A program made the position numbers and the translations under genes. A DNA stretch of 64,000 nucleotides from Mytilus californianus (taxonomy: Eukaryota; Mollusca; Bivalvia; Mytilida; Mytilidae): assembly GCF_021869535.1 (NCBI RefSeq), contig NW_026262712.1, positions 106,017,640-106,081,639 of the forward strand. Direction: 5' to 3'. A model generated the notes under the pieces. That model did not search any database. It was not told where the DNA came from and saw only the letters and a program-made list of their open reading frames with translations. Of this stretch, positions 1 through 11,859 are shown one piece after another (within the stretch, counting starts at the first letter, position 1; each line of letters opens with the position of its first letter).

Positions 1-620
1 TATGGAGCACTAATCATAACAAAAACTTGTCAGCTTTCAGATTCCTCTATGGAAATAAAGTTCTGCACAGCTTCGTGACCTTTTATAGATTAAATTGATT
101 TTTCAGTTTTCTCATTTCCCTAATCTCACAGTAATTGTTTTGTATAAGGAATTGTGTTATATCTGCAATGAGAAAACTATCTGACGCAAAACAAAGGATG
201 AAAAAGTGAACCAATTCTGGTCCCAGAAGTCCACATCACAGATCAAAGGATTAGAAAGTGAACATTGATTGGTCGCTGCCACTGTTCGTTATCCACAACT
301 ATACATTGCAGACTAAAAGATAGGAAAATAAATTGATACTGATTACTGTAGGTTTGCTTTTTATTTTTCACTGAAATAATGAAGATAATCCTGGTTTTCA
401 GTGGAACAAAAAGGTTAGTTATCAAAATTTCATTAAAATATAAACTCAAAATAAAGTGTAAAAATATTGAATAAAGAGATTCATATGTTATAAGGTACAA
501 ATTCAATAACAAAATATCTGAGATCCAATGTTTACATACATGTACAATGCCACATACTGAATATAACAACAGCACTAAGTATTCTAACAGTATTTCAAAT
601 TAATGGCACTTCATATCTAT

Positions 621-1991
621 GTAACACTCAGAAACGTGTCCTTCCCCCCAAACGTGTCCGATTCCCCCAAACGTGTCCACATCGACGTCACTGAACTGCA
701 AAACATGTCTAGTTGTAAAAGAGCGCTAAAGCGTGTCATTTGTATAAACGCCCAAACGTGTCCAATCCCTCAAACGTGTCAAGCTTATTTGTTTTACTTT
801 TACTGGAACTATCATTCGTGTCCATATTATAAATACGTAGGTTATTTGGTTATTGCTTTTTCATTAACGTATACTCATTTTACTATTTCATAAAAAAATA
901 GAAATAAATTACTTTAGGTCTTTTTTAAACCAGTAGTATAACCTGGGTTAAAGTGGGGGCGTCTGTTCGGCTATGGTGGATGTAAATGTAAGCAGCCATG
1001 CTCAGTTAAACTGTAGATATCAAATCAGATACCTCGTGTAGAAAGAATGTCACTATCTCTGCGTATTAAAACCTTTGTAGCAGTTCAATCTTTCATGGTG
1101 CCATCAGTAGTATTTTGGGAGGCAACATTTTTTTTTAATTTCCGCAACTTTTATTAAAACGGCCTCTATTACATAACGGAGATTGAAGTAGTTTCTTACT
1201 GAAGTCATAAAAAAATCGGACTTTACTCGCTCTTAAATTTTTTAGATGAAAATCCCAACTAGTGCTAATCCCGAATAACCGTAAAAATTAAGGCCCAATC
1301 CAAAATTCCCGGAATAATAATAGAATCTATCTACAGTATTTACTGATGTCGTTCAAATAATGCATGAAATATTTGGCACCGGACGTTATGTCTCTTGTTC
1401 CTGTGTCTTTAGTGATGCTCGAAACCTAAAATTTATTAAAAAACCTGATAACCAGTTTATGATTTGAAAAGCTTTTAAAATATCAGACCTGTTGAAAAAA
1501 GGGAAGTCAATTCTGGTGAAAGCCCGCCGTGCAATATTCGGATTAATATAAAAGGCATCATCGGAGTTTATTAGTACAAAATAATTTACACAGTAAACGA
1601 TTAATTCAACTGTACTAGAATATGTATGTTCGATCTTATTGAGCATGAAATACTTGCAACTGGACAATAAGCAATTTCAGTCAAAAGTTAATTCATATGT
1701 TACAGATTAAACTTGCAATTATACAAACTAATGCTAATAAATGACCACTGCATCAACTGTCTCCCCCATCATAGAATTGCCGTTCACGTTATTGATTTCA
1801 TTAGGAACATACATGTATTAGCGCTAAAAGACGTGAGACGTTCTGGCGTTTAATAGTGGACACGTTTTGGCGAATAACAATTATCGGACACGTTTGGGCA
1901 ATATTGAATATAACGGACACGTTTGGGGAGAATGGACACGTTTGGGGGAATCGGACACGTTTGGGGGGATGGACACGTTTGGGAGTGTTAC
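621..1991. mobile_element. 1.37 kb inverted-repeat DNA element with repeated CGTGTCC motifs
   Basis: Inserted in block A only: block B runs straight through the site near 24745. Ends are GTAACACTC...GAGTGTTAC, flanked by ATCTAT on both sides (615-620 and 1992-1997). Both ends (to about 820, and from about 1855) carry a series of AAACGTGTCC motifs in opposite orientation. No transposase frame was seen in the middle, so it is non-autonomous; the superfamily is not clear. Confidence 0.8.
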
Positions 1992-1997
1992 ATCTAT

Positions 1998-3414
1998 GTA
2001 AATGTTAAACACAAAAACGAACTAATGGTGAAGACATGCATTTGACATGAATACTATATATGTATATATGTGTATGCAGAAGGATTTTTACTGTTTTCAA
2101 CTTAAGGTGGTACCCAACACCTTGACTAATATTAATTTGGCTCGTTTAATTTTCATAAAATTTTGACAAAATGTTTACTTTGACCCTTTGACAAAAATGT
2201 AAAAATTTCAAAAAATTTGAACCAACCACTTTATCAGAAAAATTTCATTGGTTATATAGCAGTTTGACAAACACTAATTTTGATCATTGAGAAGCTTAAT
2301 ATTTCCTTATCAATACAACGTAATTAAAACGTTAAGCTGATTTTTACAGAGTTATCTCCCTGTAGTGTTAGGTACCACCTTAATTGTGAAAAATTCCTCA
2401 CTCATACAATATTTGCTGTATAGTATAAACAGGAAAGATCTGCAACTTTGAAAAACATCACTTACTCATCAATTCAAGTGTTAACAAAAGATAGCTACAT
2501 GGTTTTTACCTGGGAATATTTACATTATTTCTTGTTTACCAGAATGTAACAAATATGTCAGACGCACAAAAATCCTTTGCCATAATGAAAATGGAAAAAT
2601 CAAAATTTGAACCCCAAAAACATTTCTTAGTCCCACACTTCCTCAAGAATAGTTTTCTATCTTTCTTTTAGCATAAGCTATAAATTTCAGCAACAAAATG
2701 TTATTTGAAAATTTTCTCCATTTAAGAATGTCCCACCCTCAAATGAAATATGTGAAAAAAGCCTGGCCTAACAGTCATTAAAATTTTGTGTAGGATTGTC
2801 ATACTTAAGAATCAGAAATCTACCAATCAAAATACTGGATTTAGTGTTACAAGCACAAATTTTGTACTCCAAGTACCAAGTACAGATTTATGACTAAAAG
2901 GTCTGGTCTAAAATGTGAAACTGTATATGAGTCTGTAAAGGGTAAAATGTAAGTCATGATTACCAAAATGTTACATGAATGAATACAACGGTAAAATATC
3001 AGTAATCTATCACTAAGCAAATCTAGAATAGGAACCTAATATAAAACAGACCCAAAATCACACATGCATAAAATGTAGGTCATAGGTAGATTGAAAGTTG
3101 TGATTTTTATGCAAAAGAAATTTGGTACAGCAAATAATTTTACTGTTAGAGAGTTATACAATATTTAAATATCAATGATATGATCAGGATTCTACAAATA
3201 TGAATATCACCAGAAAATTACCTAAAATATTATTGCATCAAAACTGTGTCATAGTGATTCAATAGTTGTTTCATTCTGTTGCACTAATCTACATTATTGA
3301 TATCACTAAGTACCTGACAAAAACAAACAGAAAAGAAAAACTTAACCGTGCTTGATGTACATGCGTATGGGTAGACACATGTAATATTTATGCCCTAGCT
3401 CCGTTTCTGTATTG
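1998..3414. other. 3' flank of the block A gart copy
   Basis: Apart from the MITE, this matches 24750-26820 downstream of the functional gene and shows no coding potential. It ends at the altered stop codon of the last exon copy. Confidence 0.7.
2106..2379. mobile_element. piggyBac-type MITE flanked by TTAA
   Basis: 274 bp with 15-bp terminal inverted repeats starting GGTGGTACC, flanked by TTAA at 2102-2105 and 2380-2383. The corresponding place in block B (about 24860) has no insert. TTAA target sites are characteristic of piggyBac elements. Confidence 0.8.
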
Positions 3415-3603
3415 TTATGAAAATATTACATTTTTAAGTCCATCAGAATTCAGCAAAGCCTTTTCACTAGCAACCAACTCTAAAGCTTTAGGAAATGCTG
3501 TATGCTCTACTTTCTTGACACGTTCAGATAATTTCTCCTCTGTATCACCATGGTAAACTGGTACAGACTCTTGTACTATGATAACACCACCATCTACTTC
3601 CTC
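3415..3603 (-). pseudogene. Duplicate of gart last exon with altered C-terminus
   Basis: 63 codons including stop: 'EEVDGGVIIVQESVPVYHGD' ... 'LVASEKALLNSDGL' then 'KNVIFS' and TAA. A deletion of about 130 bp relative to 26821-26950 removed the normal 'ISWR' end, the original stop and the first 3' UTR segment with its AATAAA, and fused the frame to former UTR. The catalytic Asp is kept. Confidence 0.85.
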
Positions 3604-4108
3604 CTGTGAAAATCCAGTTGAATGTAAACAGATTGATCAAGTATTTGACAAATTTCTCACGATTTTTATTTTTTTCAATTTAACAATCAAAAAGAATAAT
3701 CAACAATTCATGACCATAAAATTACTAATGTTTCCATAATCGAAGGTCTTGCTGTTATATAACCTTTTGCCCTAAGTTGCATCAAACAAACATCAATCAA
3801 TCAATGTAATAAATGATATAAAACATTGAAATGACACATATAACTGGAGTTTCAATTGCAATTTCAAGCAATAGCAAATTTCATCCAAAACTGACAGTTT
3901 CCATGGTAACAATTACCATTTATAAATTTTCAAACACTAACTGTAAATATAAGCATGACTGGTTACATTTCTGCATTTCTGCATTCACAGTTTCCACGGT
4001 TACCATCTTGAAAATTCCAAAGTCATCAGCTAAAGATTGAAATACTGTTTGAAAGAACTGTTTAAGTTTAATTAAGACAAACAAGTGGTAACTCCAATTT
4101 GTACTTAC

Positions 4109-4248
4109 TGCTACAAAATGTACTGTGCAGCCAGATATCCTAACATTGGCTTTGATCACTTGCTCATGTGCATTATGTCCCTTGAATGGTGGAAGGAGAG
4201 ATGGATGAATATTCAACATTTTAGCATGCCACTTCCTCACAAAACCAC
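4109..4248 (-). pseudogene. Duplicate of gart PurN exon 18 (catalytic)
   Basis: 140 nt, open, reading '[20 protein letters not shown]' then '[20 protein letters not shown]' and 'TVHFVA'. The catalytic Asn-Ile-His is kept. Substitutions are Gly to Ala before 'KMLNI' and Ser to Pro before 'FKG'. The second falls in the otherwise invariant '[10 protein letters not shown]' motif. Donor GTAAGT is intact and the acceptor is TTATAG. Confidence 0.85.
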
Positions 4249-5080
4249 CTATAAGTACAAAAACCATGAATTAAGTCCCTTGAAAAAAATAACACATAAA
4301 ACATAAAACGAATTACAATTCAGTAACCCCAGAACTGTGCAGACATATAACAGAGTTGCCCAGTCACAAGTTTAGACTTCATAACTGGAGATTTTAATTG
4401 ACATTTTATTCATGTTTTCGGTGTAAATTCTTGATTGTAAAACTACATATATCTCATTGTTGTAAGATAAGATCATTATTATTAATATATTCTCTGAAAA
4501 AAATATACTTTTGACAAACTTAATGAAGAACTTTTGCATTTGTTATATTAAGAAATATGATTTCTTAAAAAATTATTTATGATAGTTTTGATATATCAAT
4601 TCAATCAAATATAAAGTTTTATTCAAATTCTGTGCAAATTCTCAAATCACATATTTAGCTCTCAGGAGCTTTCAAGTTTTCCATTTTCATTATACCTAAA
4701 AATAATCATCAGATTTCAAAATATTACCTGTTACTCTTCCCATTTTCATTTATTTTAGCTATTTGTCTAAACATAGATGAAGATGCCAACGTCTTGCTAT
4801 CTGGGACTCTTCACTTGTTATTGGGATCTAAATATGTCACATATTATAATGATGCTCTCAAGCTAAGTGTTAACAAATTTGTATTCTACGGCGTTGGTTC
4901 ACCTTTATGGAGTTATAAATTTGTATTTGGTCATAAAAACTCATAAATGCTACAACTTGTCATTTTTGGCCCACTACAGGACCTGGGCCATTTTTATTTA
5001 ATATTATGGGGCATGACCATGATTTATAGTTTCAAAAGATCTACTACTTCTTTATACTGTTGTGAAGCAGGCTTTCATAC

Positions 5081-5198
5081 CTGTTAATATTCTCATAAAT
5101 CCTGCCAAGCAGACAATATCAATACCAGCAGACGTCAAACTAGCATGCAGTGCTTTATCAAAATCATCTCTGCTCTTAAAATCTTTGTGGGATATCAC
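5081..5198 (-). pseudogene. Duplicate of gart PurN exon 17
   Basis: 118 nt with intact acceptor (TCAACAG) and donor (GTATGA), reading 'VISHKDFKSRDDFDKALHAS' then 'LTSAGIDIVCLAGFMRILTG'. Compared with the functional exon, Tyr is changed to Phe and Glu to Lys. Phase 0 at entry, phase 1 at exit. It is either a remnant or part of an alternative 3' terminal cassette of gart. Confidence 0.85.
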
Positions 5199-5449
5199 CT
5201 GTTGAGACATATGTAGAAAGTATGCAAGATATTGTTTTGATATAAAGTGACATTCATTGCAGAAACAAACAAAAATATATACATAGTGTTTTAAAGTTGT
5301 TAATTTTATTCAAGTTGATACAAGCCATAATTATGTTACTCAGAAATAGAAGCTCACAAGTAAGGTGAAACAACCCTGAAAAGAACCACTGCAGGATTGT
5401 TTGACTTGCTAACATCTTACACTTAAGTTTATTATGACCAAATACATTT

Positions 5450-5830
5450 GTTTTGTTACAATTGTAGCAATTCCAGATTTGACTGCCATGGAAACACTCA
5501 AATTTTGTAGCATTCCTGATAGGTTTGCCTTGATAAGACCCAATAAATTAATTCTGTTATTTGAGGAAATTCTAGATGTTTCTGACTCAATATGACCTAA
5601 TGCTTTTCTTATGTTACATTTGTGGCAAATGTAGATGTTTCTGCACTGGTCTTAAGACTCTGGGCAATTGGTTTGTTATTATATGTGTATATCCAGCTTT
5701 TTCTGCCTTGGTTAGACATTGTGGATTTGGTCTAATACTATGTGAAAATTGATGATTTTCCTTCTTAGTTGAACCCTTTACATTCAATTTGTTACCTTTG
5801 TGTTGATTTTGCCCTAGTTAAACCCTGTCC
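5450..5830 (-). pseudogene. Degenerate remnants related to PurN exon 16
   Basis: Several units of about 57-63 bp resemble the 3' end of exon 29770-29900 and its tandem repeats. The stretch 5695-5741 keeps the codons for 'LTKAEKA'. The stretch 5794-5830 keeps the exon end plus a GTAACA donor but lacks about 10 nt. No unit is an intact exon, so block A has no usable exon 16. Confidence 0.6.
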
Positions 5831-5859
5831 ATAAAAGTCATATGAAACTTTAAATTAAA

Positions 5860-6970
5860 AAAAAAAAAGTTGAATATGCTTTATATAATTGAATGGCTAA
5901 GTTTTACTATAAAACAAAAGAGCATGAACTTTCGTGTAAAATAAAATCCTTCATAAATGTACTGCTATTGAATTACTGTCTTCCCGTACACTCATTCGCC
6001 GATAATTTCTTATATGCAGTGACTTAACTATGAGACCTCGCGTTAGAACTTCGGCCCTCACACAGCGCAAGTGAAAGGGGAAAGTCATGATGAAAGATGT
6101 CATCAAAGGTAAACCGGAAAGTAAATAGTAATTTCTGATTCTTTAAGAAAAAATTTAATACAACAAACAAATGTTAAGGCAAAGTTTAATTAACAAATGG
6201 GGACGCATGGAAAATATAAGACAAATATATCATGGCTCTATTAATTCAATTATTTTTCACGTACTCCACATGCTCTGAGTTGATTGTTTATCAATATCAC
6301 GATCCGGTCAACTGCGGCAACAAACTTAAAAGTTAATTAGCTTGCTATCAACAATCACTGAATGAAATATTATTTGTCGATAAAAGGTTTTAGATTTGTA
6401 ATAAACACAAAACAACGCGCACACAGTACTTAGTTTAGTATATATAATAGAAAAACAAAGGATATTGGGTATCCATCCATGACACAAAATCGGAGCAAAA
6501 AAAAACACACAAAAAGCAAAGTAACGGCACTTTTATTGCTGTTCTTCATCTCAAAGTCACAGTGAGGCCTTCAACACGGAGCAAAAAAAAAACTCTCACC
6601 TCACTGCAAGTTTAAGACGGCCCCTAGCATCGGTTTGAACGGAATTCTTTGCAAAAATAATTTGGATAGACTTTGTAAGATGCAACACCACCTAATCGGG
6701 TTCGGTCAAAAAATAATTGATATGGGATTTACATATTTTTAGTAAAATCATTTGTTTGTACCATCACCTATTTTCTCAACATTTTTGCTGATGACACTCA
6801 CCAGATCGGTTATAAAATTTGAAAATTTTTTTACTCAAAAACTACTTATTGTAATTACACAATTTTTTCACAGAGTTTAGTTTGATTATAATATTTTTTA
6901 TATTCATTGATATTTTCCACTTGTATCACATGTTTTGGAAAGAATTACCAAACGAGATTCAACGAGACTG
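5860..6970. other. 1.1 kb insertion specific to block A
   Basis: Absent between the matching points of block B (about 29905 and 29975). It begins at a poly-A run and is less AT-rich around 5980-6120 and 6540-6640. No clear terminal repeats or ORF. Confidence 0.5.
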
Positions 6971-7399
6971 AAACCTCAGAAGAATACATCCTTAAAATAT
7001 CCAGTGGCAAAAACTGCATGCAAATCAGGATTAGAACATATTGAACTGGTTTAGAAAACTTATGGTCTGACAACCTGTCGATATAATGTACTTATATTTT
7101 GACATTGCAAAGGTCATGCTTTTCTCAGACTGTTTATGATGTCTTTAATCAAAATCTGTTGAATGTATACAGATTGATACTTTAGTCTAAGAGAAAATGA
7201 TTTACTTGTTAGTAGTTTAAATGGGATTTGGAAGTGCATTTTGTGCATATGTTTATCATCAAAAAATATTTTAAAACTAAATCATTGTATGTTTACTTGT
7301 TTTTGTTTATATGTCTTATATGAGATAAACTACTGATTCAGCTTGATTTCTACTTCATAATAAAAAAGGTCACATTTCACTGGCTTCCAATATGGGTGG

Positions 7400-8350
7400 T
7401 AATGTAATTACCAACTAAAAAGTTTAGAGAATTATTTGTAAATATTATCGTGCTGAATAGCTATTTTACTGTTTCTCACTTTCTATTTTAATTGTGGCAA
7501 AAAATGCTCAAATAGAAAAAAATCATCTTTCAAGGGCAATAAATCCTAAAATGAGTCAGTTGACAATTTCACCAATGTTGATTTATTTGTAGATCTTATT
7601 ATGCTAAACATCTTTACTTTTTGAAATTTCACTCTATCTGTAATGATTTCTGCAAAAAATGAAAAAAATACCAATTTCGGTTAAGTTGACTTATTTGTAG
7701 ATCTTATTTTGCTGATAACTTTTGCTGTTCACTATTTATCTCTATCCATTATAGTATTTGTAGATATTATTTTGCTTAACACTTTTGCTTTTTACAATTT
7801 CTCTCCATGTATTAAAGTTTCTGCAAATGAGTAAAATTAGTCTTTCAAGGGCAATAACTCCTATAAGGGATTAATTGACAATTCTTCCATATGTACACAT
7901 TTATAGTTTTTATTGTCCTGGCATATATACTGTTTAAAATTTCTCTCCATCTGTTTTCAAGATAATAACCAAAAACTGTGAAATTTGAAAAAAAAATTAC
8001 ATTTCAAGAACAATATCTCCAAAATGGGTTGTCAGACTTTTCTGAAAATTTCGCAGGAGATAGACATTGACCTGCTGTTCAATTCTACACTGAAAGATTT
8101 GCTCTTACTGCTGTATTTTTTTTAGATATAAGTCAACAACTTTGAAATTTACTAAATATTGACATTTCAGGGGCAATAACTCCAAAAGGTTGTCCGATTT
8201 TTTCTGAAAATTTTACAGTAGATAGACCTTGACCTGTTGATCAATTTTACCCGACAGATTCGCTCCATTTGTAATTTGTTTTAAATATAAGCAAAAAAAA
8301 ACTGAAATTCGACCCTATGTTGGCTGACCAGAATAATTTCAATCATTGCA
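7400..8350. repeat. Degenerate tandem array of the 'GGGCAATAACTCC' family
   Basis: Units of about 150-170 bp containing 'CAAGGGCAATAACTCC', 'GTAGATCTTATTTTGCTGA' and 'TTCTCTCCATCTGT'. The same family as 16495-18146 and 47720-48676. Confidence 0.65.
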
Positions 8351-8965
8351 TGATTTAGCCTCATTTCATATTTACAAAGTTTTGTTCAAGTGTGGAAGTT
8401 GCATAGAAAAATATCATCATCTAGATAAGAATAAAAATTGATTGAAAATGTCAAATTGCAACTGGCAGAATTATGATAGTTAAAAGTTTAGATTTAAGAT
8501 TATTTGTTAGATTAAAGTTAAGCCATAGAGATGCAATTTACTCAAAAATCATTTTGTCTCTGATAGTACAAATATTTAATTGTTTTAAGTACACATGCAA
8601 TATTATAATTCATTTTTTTAATTGTATTCCAAGAAATAATAGTGGAACATATGTGTCAGAATTCAAAGTAATTATAGATTTTCAATATTATGAAATTGAA
8701 TATCTTTAAATATATATATATATAAAGACATATGTAAATGATAACTATTGTACATGGATTTTTGGAGATTCTTACATGCAAGGTACTATAATTTTTTTCA
8801 TTATTTTATAAACACTATCTGTTATGCACTCCGTTTTGAGCAAATGAATGTAGGAAAAAAAGTCACAGGAAATAAAGTCACAATAAAAAAAAATAGTAAA
8901 TTTTGTATAATAAATTTTTGAAGATTCTTATTAGATGAAGACAGATACATATATATGTATATTTT
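8350..8965. other. AT-rich non-coding stretch
   Basis: No gene seen. Contains a short (AT)n run at about 8707-8724. Confidence 0.5.
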
Positions 8966-9142
8966 CCCGTTTGAATGGTTTTACACTAGTAATTTTTGGG
9001 GCCCTTTATAGCTTACTGTTCGGTGTGAGCCAAGGCTCCGTGTTGAAGACCGTACTTTGACCTATAATTGTTTACTTTTATAAAATTTTGACTTGGATGG
9101 AGAGTTGTCTCATTGGCACTCATACCACATCTTCTTATATCT
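8965..9142 (+). repeat. Dispersed mussel repeat, copy 1
   Basis: Starts 'CCCGTTTGAATGGTTTTACA', passes through 'GGGGCCCTTTATAGC' and ends in the block 'GTTGTCTCATTGGCACTCAT'. Near-identical to 11205-11383. Confidence 0.75.
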
Positions 9143-9388
9143 ATATATTATATGTTTGAAAGGTATGGAAAAAGTCACAGGAAAATCATTTGAAATTGTA
9201 TTTTGTAAATTATATCAACTGAATAGTGTTTCAGAATGTTTCAACATCTTTTAATGTTAGAATACAAGGGTATTTCAATGTAGGTGTTTATTGCAATTTA
9301 ATAAATTTTACAAGATTAAAACAAAATGTTGCCCAAGAAAATGTCAATTTTTTTTAGAACAATTGAACAGACGGTTATTAGCTATATC

Positions 9389-9648
9389 GGGGCCTCGGTG
9401 GCCGAGTGGTCTAAGTAGTTACTACTGTAATCACTAGCCAGTCAACACTGAGGTTGTGAGTTCGAACCCGCTCGTGCGGGTGCACTCGACTCCAATCTTA
9501 ATTGACTAGGATTGTCAGTTTTCCTATCGAAGGTCGGTGGTTTTCTCCGGGCACTCCGGCTTCCTCCACCAATAAAAACTGGCCGCCACGAAATAGCCCA
9601 AAAGCGGTGCTTAAAAGTGGCGTTAAAACACCAAAAAATCAAATCAAA
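9389..9648 (+). mobile_element. tRNA-derived SINE with 13-bp target duplication
   Basis: The head 'GGGGCCTCGGTGGCCGAGTG' contains an A box, with a B box 'GGTTGTGAGTTCGAACCC' about 50 nt later, so it has a tRNA-like RNA polymerase III promoter. The tail is A-rich with CAAAT repeats. It is flanked by a perfect TATTAGCTATATC duplication (9376-9388 and 9649-9661), indicating a fairly young insertion. It is not a functional tRNA gene. Confidence 0.85.
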
Positions 9649-9661
9649 TATTAGCTATATC

Positions 9662-10960
9662 AAATGGCTTCAATTCATTACTCATTTACATTTCCTGTCA
9701 ATCGTCTTCTGTCTGGACAGATTAACACTTAAAAGTGTGACTTTAAAAAGAAAAAAAAAGCAATGAAATACTGTTAAAAATGTGTATAAAATGTACATCA
9801 TTTCTCATCAGATGCGTGACTTTTTTCCTACATTTATACAATGTGTGACTTTTTTTCCTACCAAATTTGTGACTTTTTTTCCTGTGACCTTTTTTCTGTT
9901 TACCGAGCAGATTATTGTCATCTTTGGGTTGTGTCATCATTCATCTTTACACTATTAAATTTCAATACAATTAACAAAGTAAAATCTGTATTCAAATAGG
10001 ATCATTCCTTAAACTTCTTTCAATTGATTCAATTGTTTTCGAGGTGAAAATCTTTGATGCAAAAATGTAAATAATAGATACAAATTTTCAGTTTAGGGCA
10101 ATATCATAAAAAGGAGTCAATTGATATTTTCACTCAAGCTGGCATTATTTTTAATAGATCTTGTAGGACTAAATTTAGACACTTAAAACTGATAAAGGCA
10201 CATCTGCAGTAGTCTGACTTGCTAGGAGCTTTGGATTTAGGTTTAGATAGTAAAAGTTTTTATAATTTATATTGTTATATAATAGATTAAAAAATTATCT
10301 AAGTCTTTGTCATTTGTTCTTTATGGATAGTTGTCTCAAAGGCACTCATACCAAATCTCCTTAATTTTATACAAAGGGTAGTTCAGAGCTTGTTTTATGA
10401 TATTGACGACTGTGTGTGTAGACCACAAGATGTTATTTGATTTTTGCTTTATGACGTTGTTGGGTTTTAGTTTCATTCATTTCTACTTTAATTCATATAC
10501 ACCAAGGGTGACTGGAGAATTTAAATCAGGCCAATCTTGGACTTCTTCCAACAGACACTAAAACCCTTGTCAAAGTGGGGCCTCCATTTGGTTGTGCAGG
10601 ATGTATAGATTTGCAGTCACGATCAGGTCAGAATGGGGACGTTAAATATGATGACTAGAGGGTGTCACACTTTCTGCACGTTAAGAACCCTTGCAACAAC
10701 TCTTTGAGGGGTCTTTGGTGGCCTCTTGTAATGTTAAATCTTTGTCCATAACCAATTTATCCTCATTTTTAAAGTCACTGTGGCAGTCTAAATTTCCGGT
10801 CCTTCATCCTTGACAACCATTACAGGACCTACCTATTTTATGCATTGCTGATTTGTTCTCATCCTGAACCTGTATGTTATATTTCCCACTGGATGTCAAG
10901 CAACTAACAATCAATCAATCAATCTTTTATTCATAAATACAAGCAAATTTATATCAAATA
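9662..10960. other. Non-coding repeats and low-complexity sequence
   Basis: Nothing gene-like seen. Includes repeats of 'TGTGACTTTTTTTCCTACC' at about 9815-9895 and a fragment of the 'GTTGTCTCAAAGGCACTCAT' family near 10328. Confidence 0.45.
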
Positions 10961-10979
10961 AAAGAATAATGTGTCTGAG

Positions 10980-11830
10980 GACACAATTGCCCCCACTCAA
11001 GCTTTGCAATTTTCCAAGTTAAAATATGGGCATAACTCTAGAACGGTAAATAACTCACTGCCCAAATTCGGACGCAGTCTGCGTGTTGTGGTTCTTAAGA
11101 TTGTATATGAGTTTCATCAAATTTGGATGAGACAAACTTAAGTAAGAGTGAAAAATCTGAAAAGTTTGCAATTTTCCAAGTTATAAAGGGCATTAGACCG
11201 TTGGTTTTCCCGTTTGAATGGTTTTACACTAGTAATATTTTGGGGCCCTTTATAGCTTACTGTTCGGTGTGAGCCAAGGCTCCGTGTTGAAGACCGTACT
11301 GTGACCTATAATGGTTTACTTTTATAAATTTTGACTTGGATGGAGAGTTGTCTCATTGGCACTCATACCACATCTTCTTATATCTAATAACTCAAGAACA
11401 GTAATTAACATACTACCAAAATATAAATTCAGCCTGCGTGTTGCGGTTCTTAGAATTGTGCAACAGTTATATAAAATTTGGGCGAGGCAAATGTAAGTAA
11501 GAGTGCGAAAACAAAAAAAAAAAAGGCAATTTTCAAGTTATAAAGCGGCATAACTCTAGAACGGAAGTTGACTGACTGCCCAAATTCGTACTCTGTCTGC
11601 AAATTTTGGTTCTTAACATTGTGTATTATTTTTTTCAAATTTGGATGAGACAAACTCAAGTTAGAGTGAGGAAACAAAAAAATTGCAATTTTCCAAGTTA
11701 TAAAGGGGTATAACTCTAGAACGATAAGTAAATCACTTCCCACATTCGAACTCTGTCTGCAAGTTTTAGTTCTTAGCATTGTGTATGAGTTTCATAAAAT
11801 TTGGATGAGGAAAACTTAAGTGAAAATGTA
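10980..11830. repeat. Tandem array, about 165-bp unit, interrupted
   Basis: Repeated units contain 'GCAATTTTCCAAGTTATAAA', 'CATAACTCTAGAACGG' and 'TTTGGATGAGACAAAC'. About four units, split by the dispersed repeat at 11205-11383. Confidence 0.7.
11205..11383 (+). repeat. Dispersed mussel repeat, copy 2
   Basis: Nearly identical to 8965-9142 and inserted into the surrounding tandem array. Confidence 0.75.
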
Positions 11831-11859
11831 ACGGACAGAGAGCCAAAGGTAACACTTAA

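Noticed and set aside
243..575. ORF on the minus strand, also found at 24421-24714
   Set aside because: It is shared only because both lie in the duplicated gart 3' flank. The ends differ and no domain is recognisable.
603..893. 96-codon ORF
   Set aside because: It is a translation of the motif-rich left end of the inverted-repeat element.
9389..9480. Possible functional tRNA gene
   Set aside because: A and B boxes are present but a cloverleaf cannot be completed, and the unit continues into a SINE body with target duplications.
9442..9766. ORFs on both strands
   Set aside because: They lie in or run out of the tRNA-derived SINE; no protein similarity.
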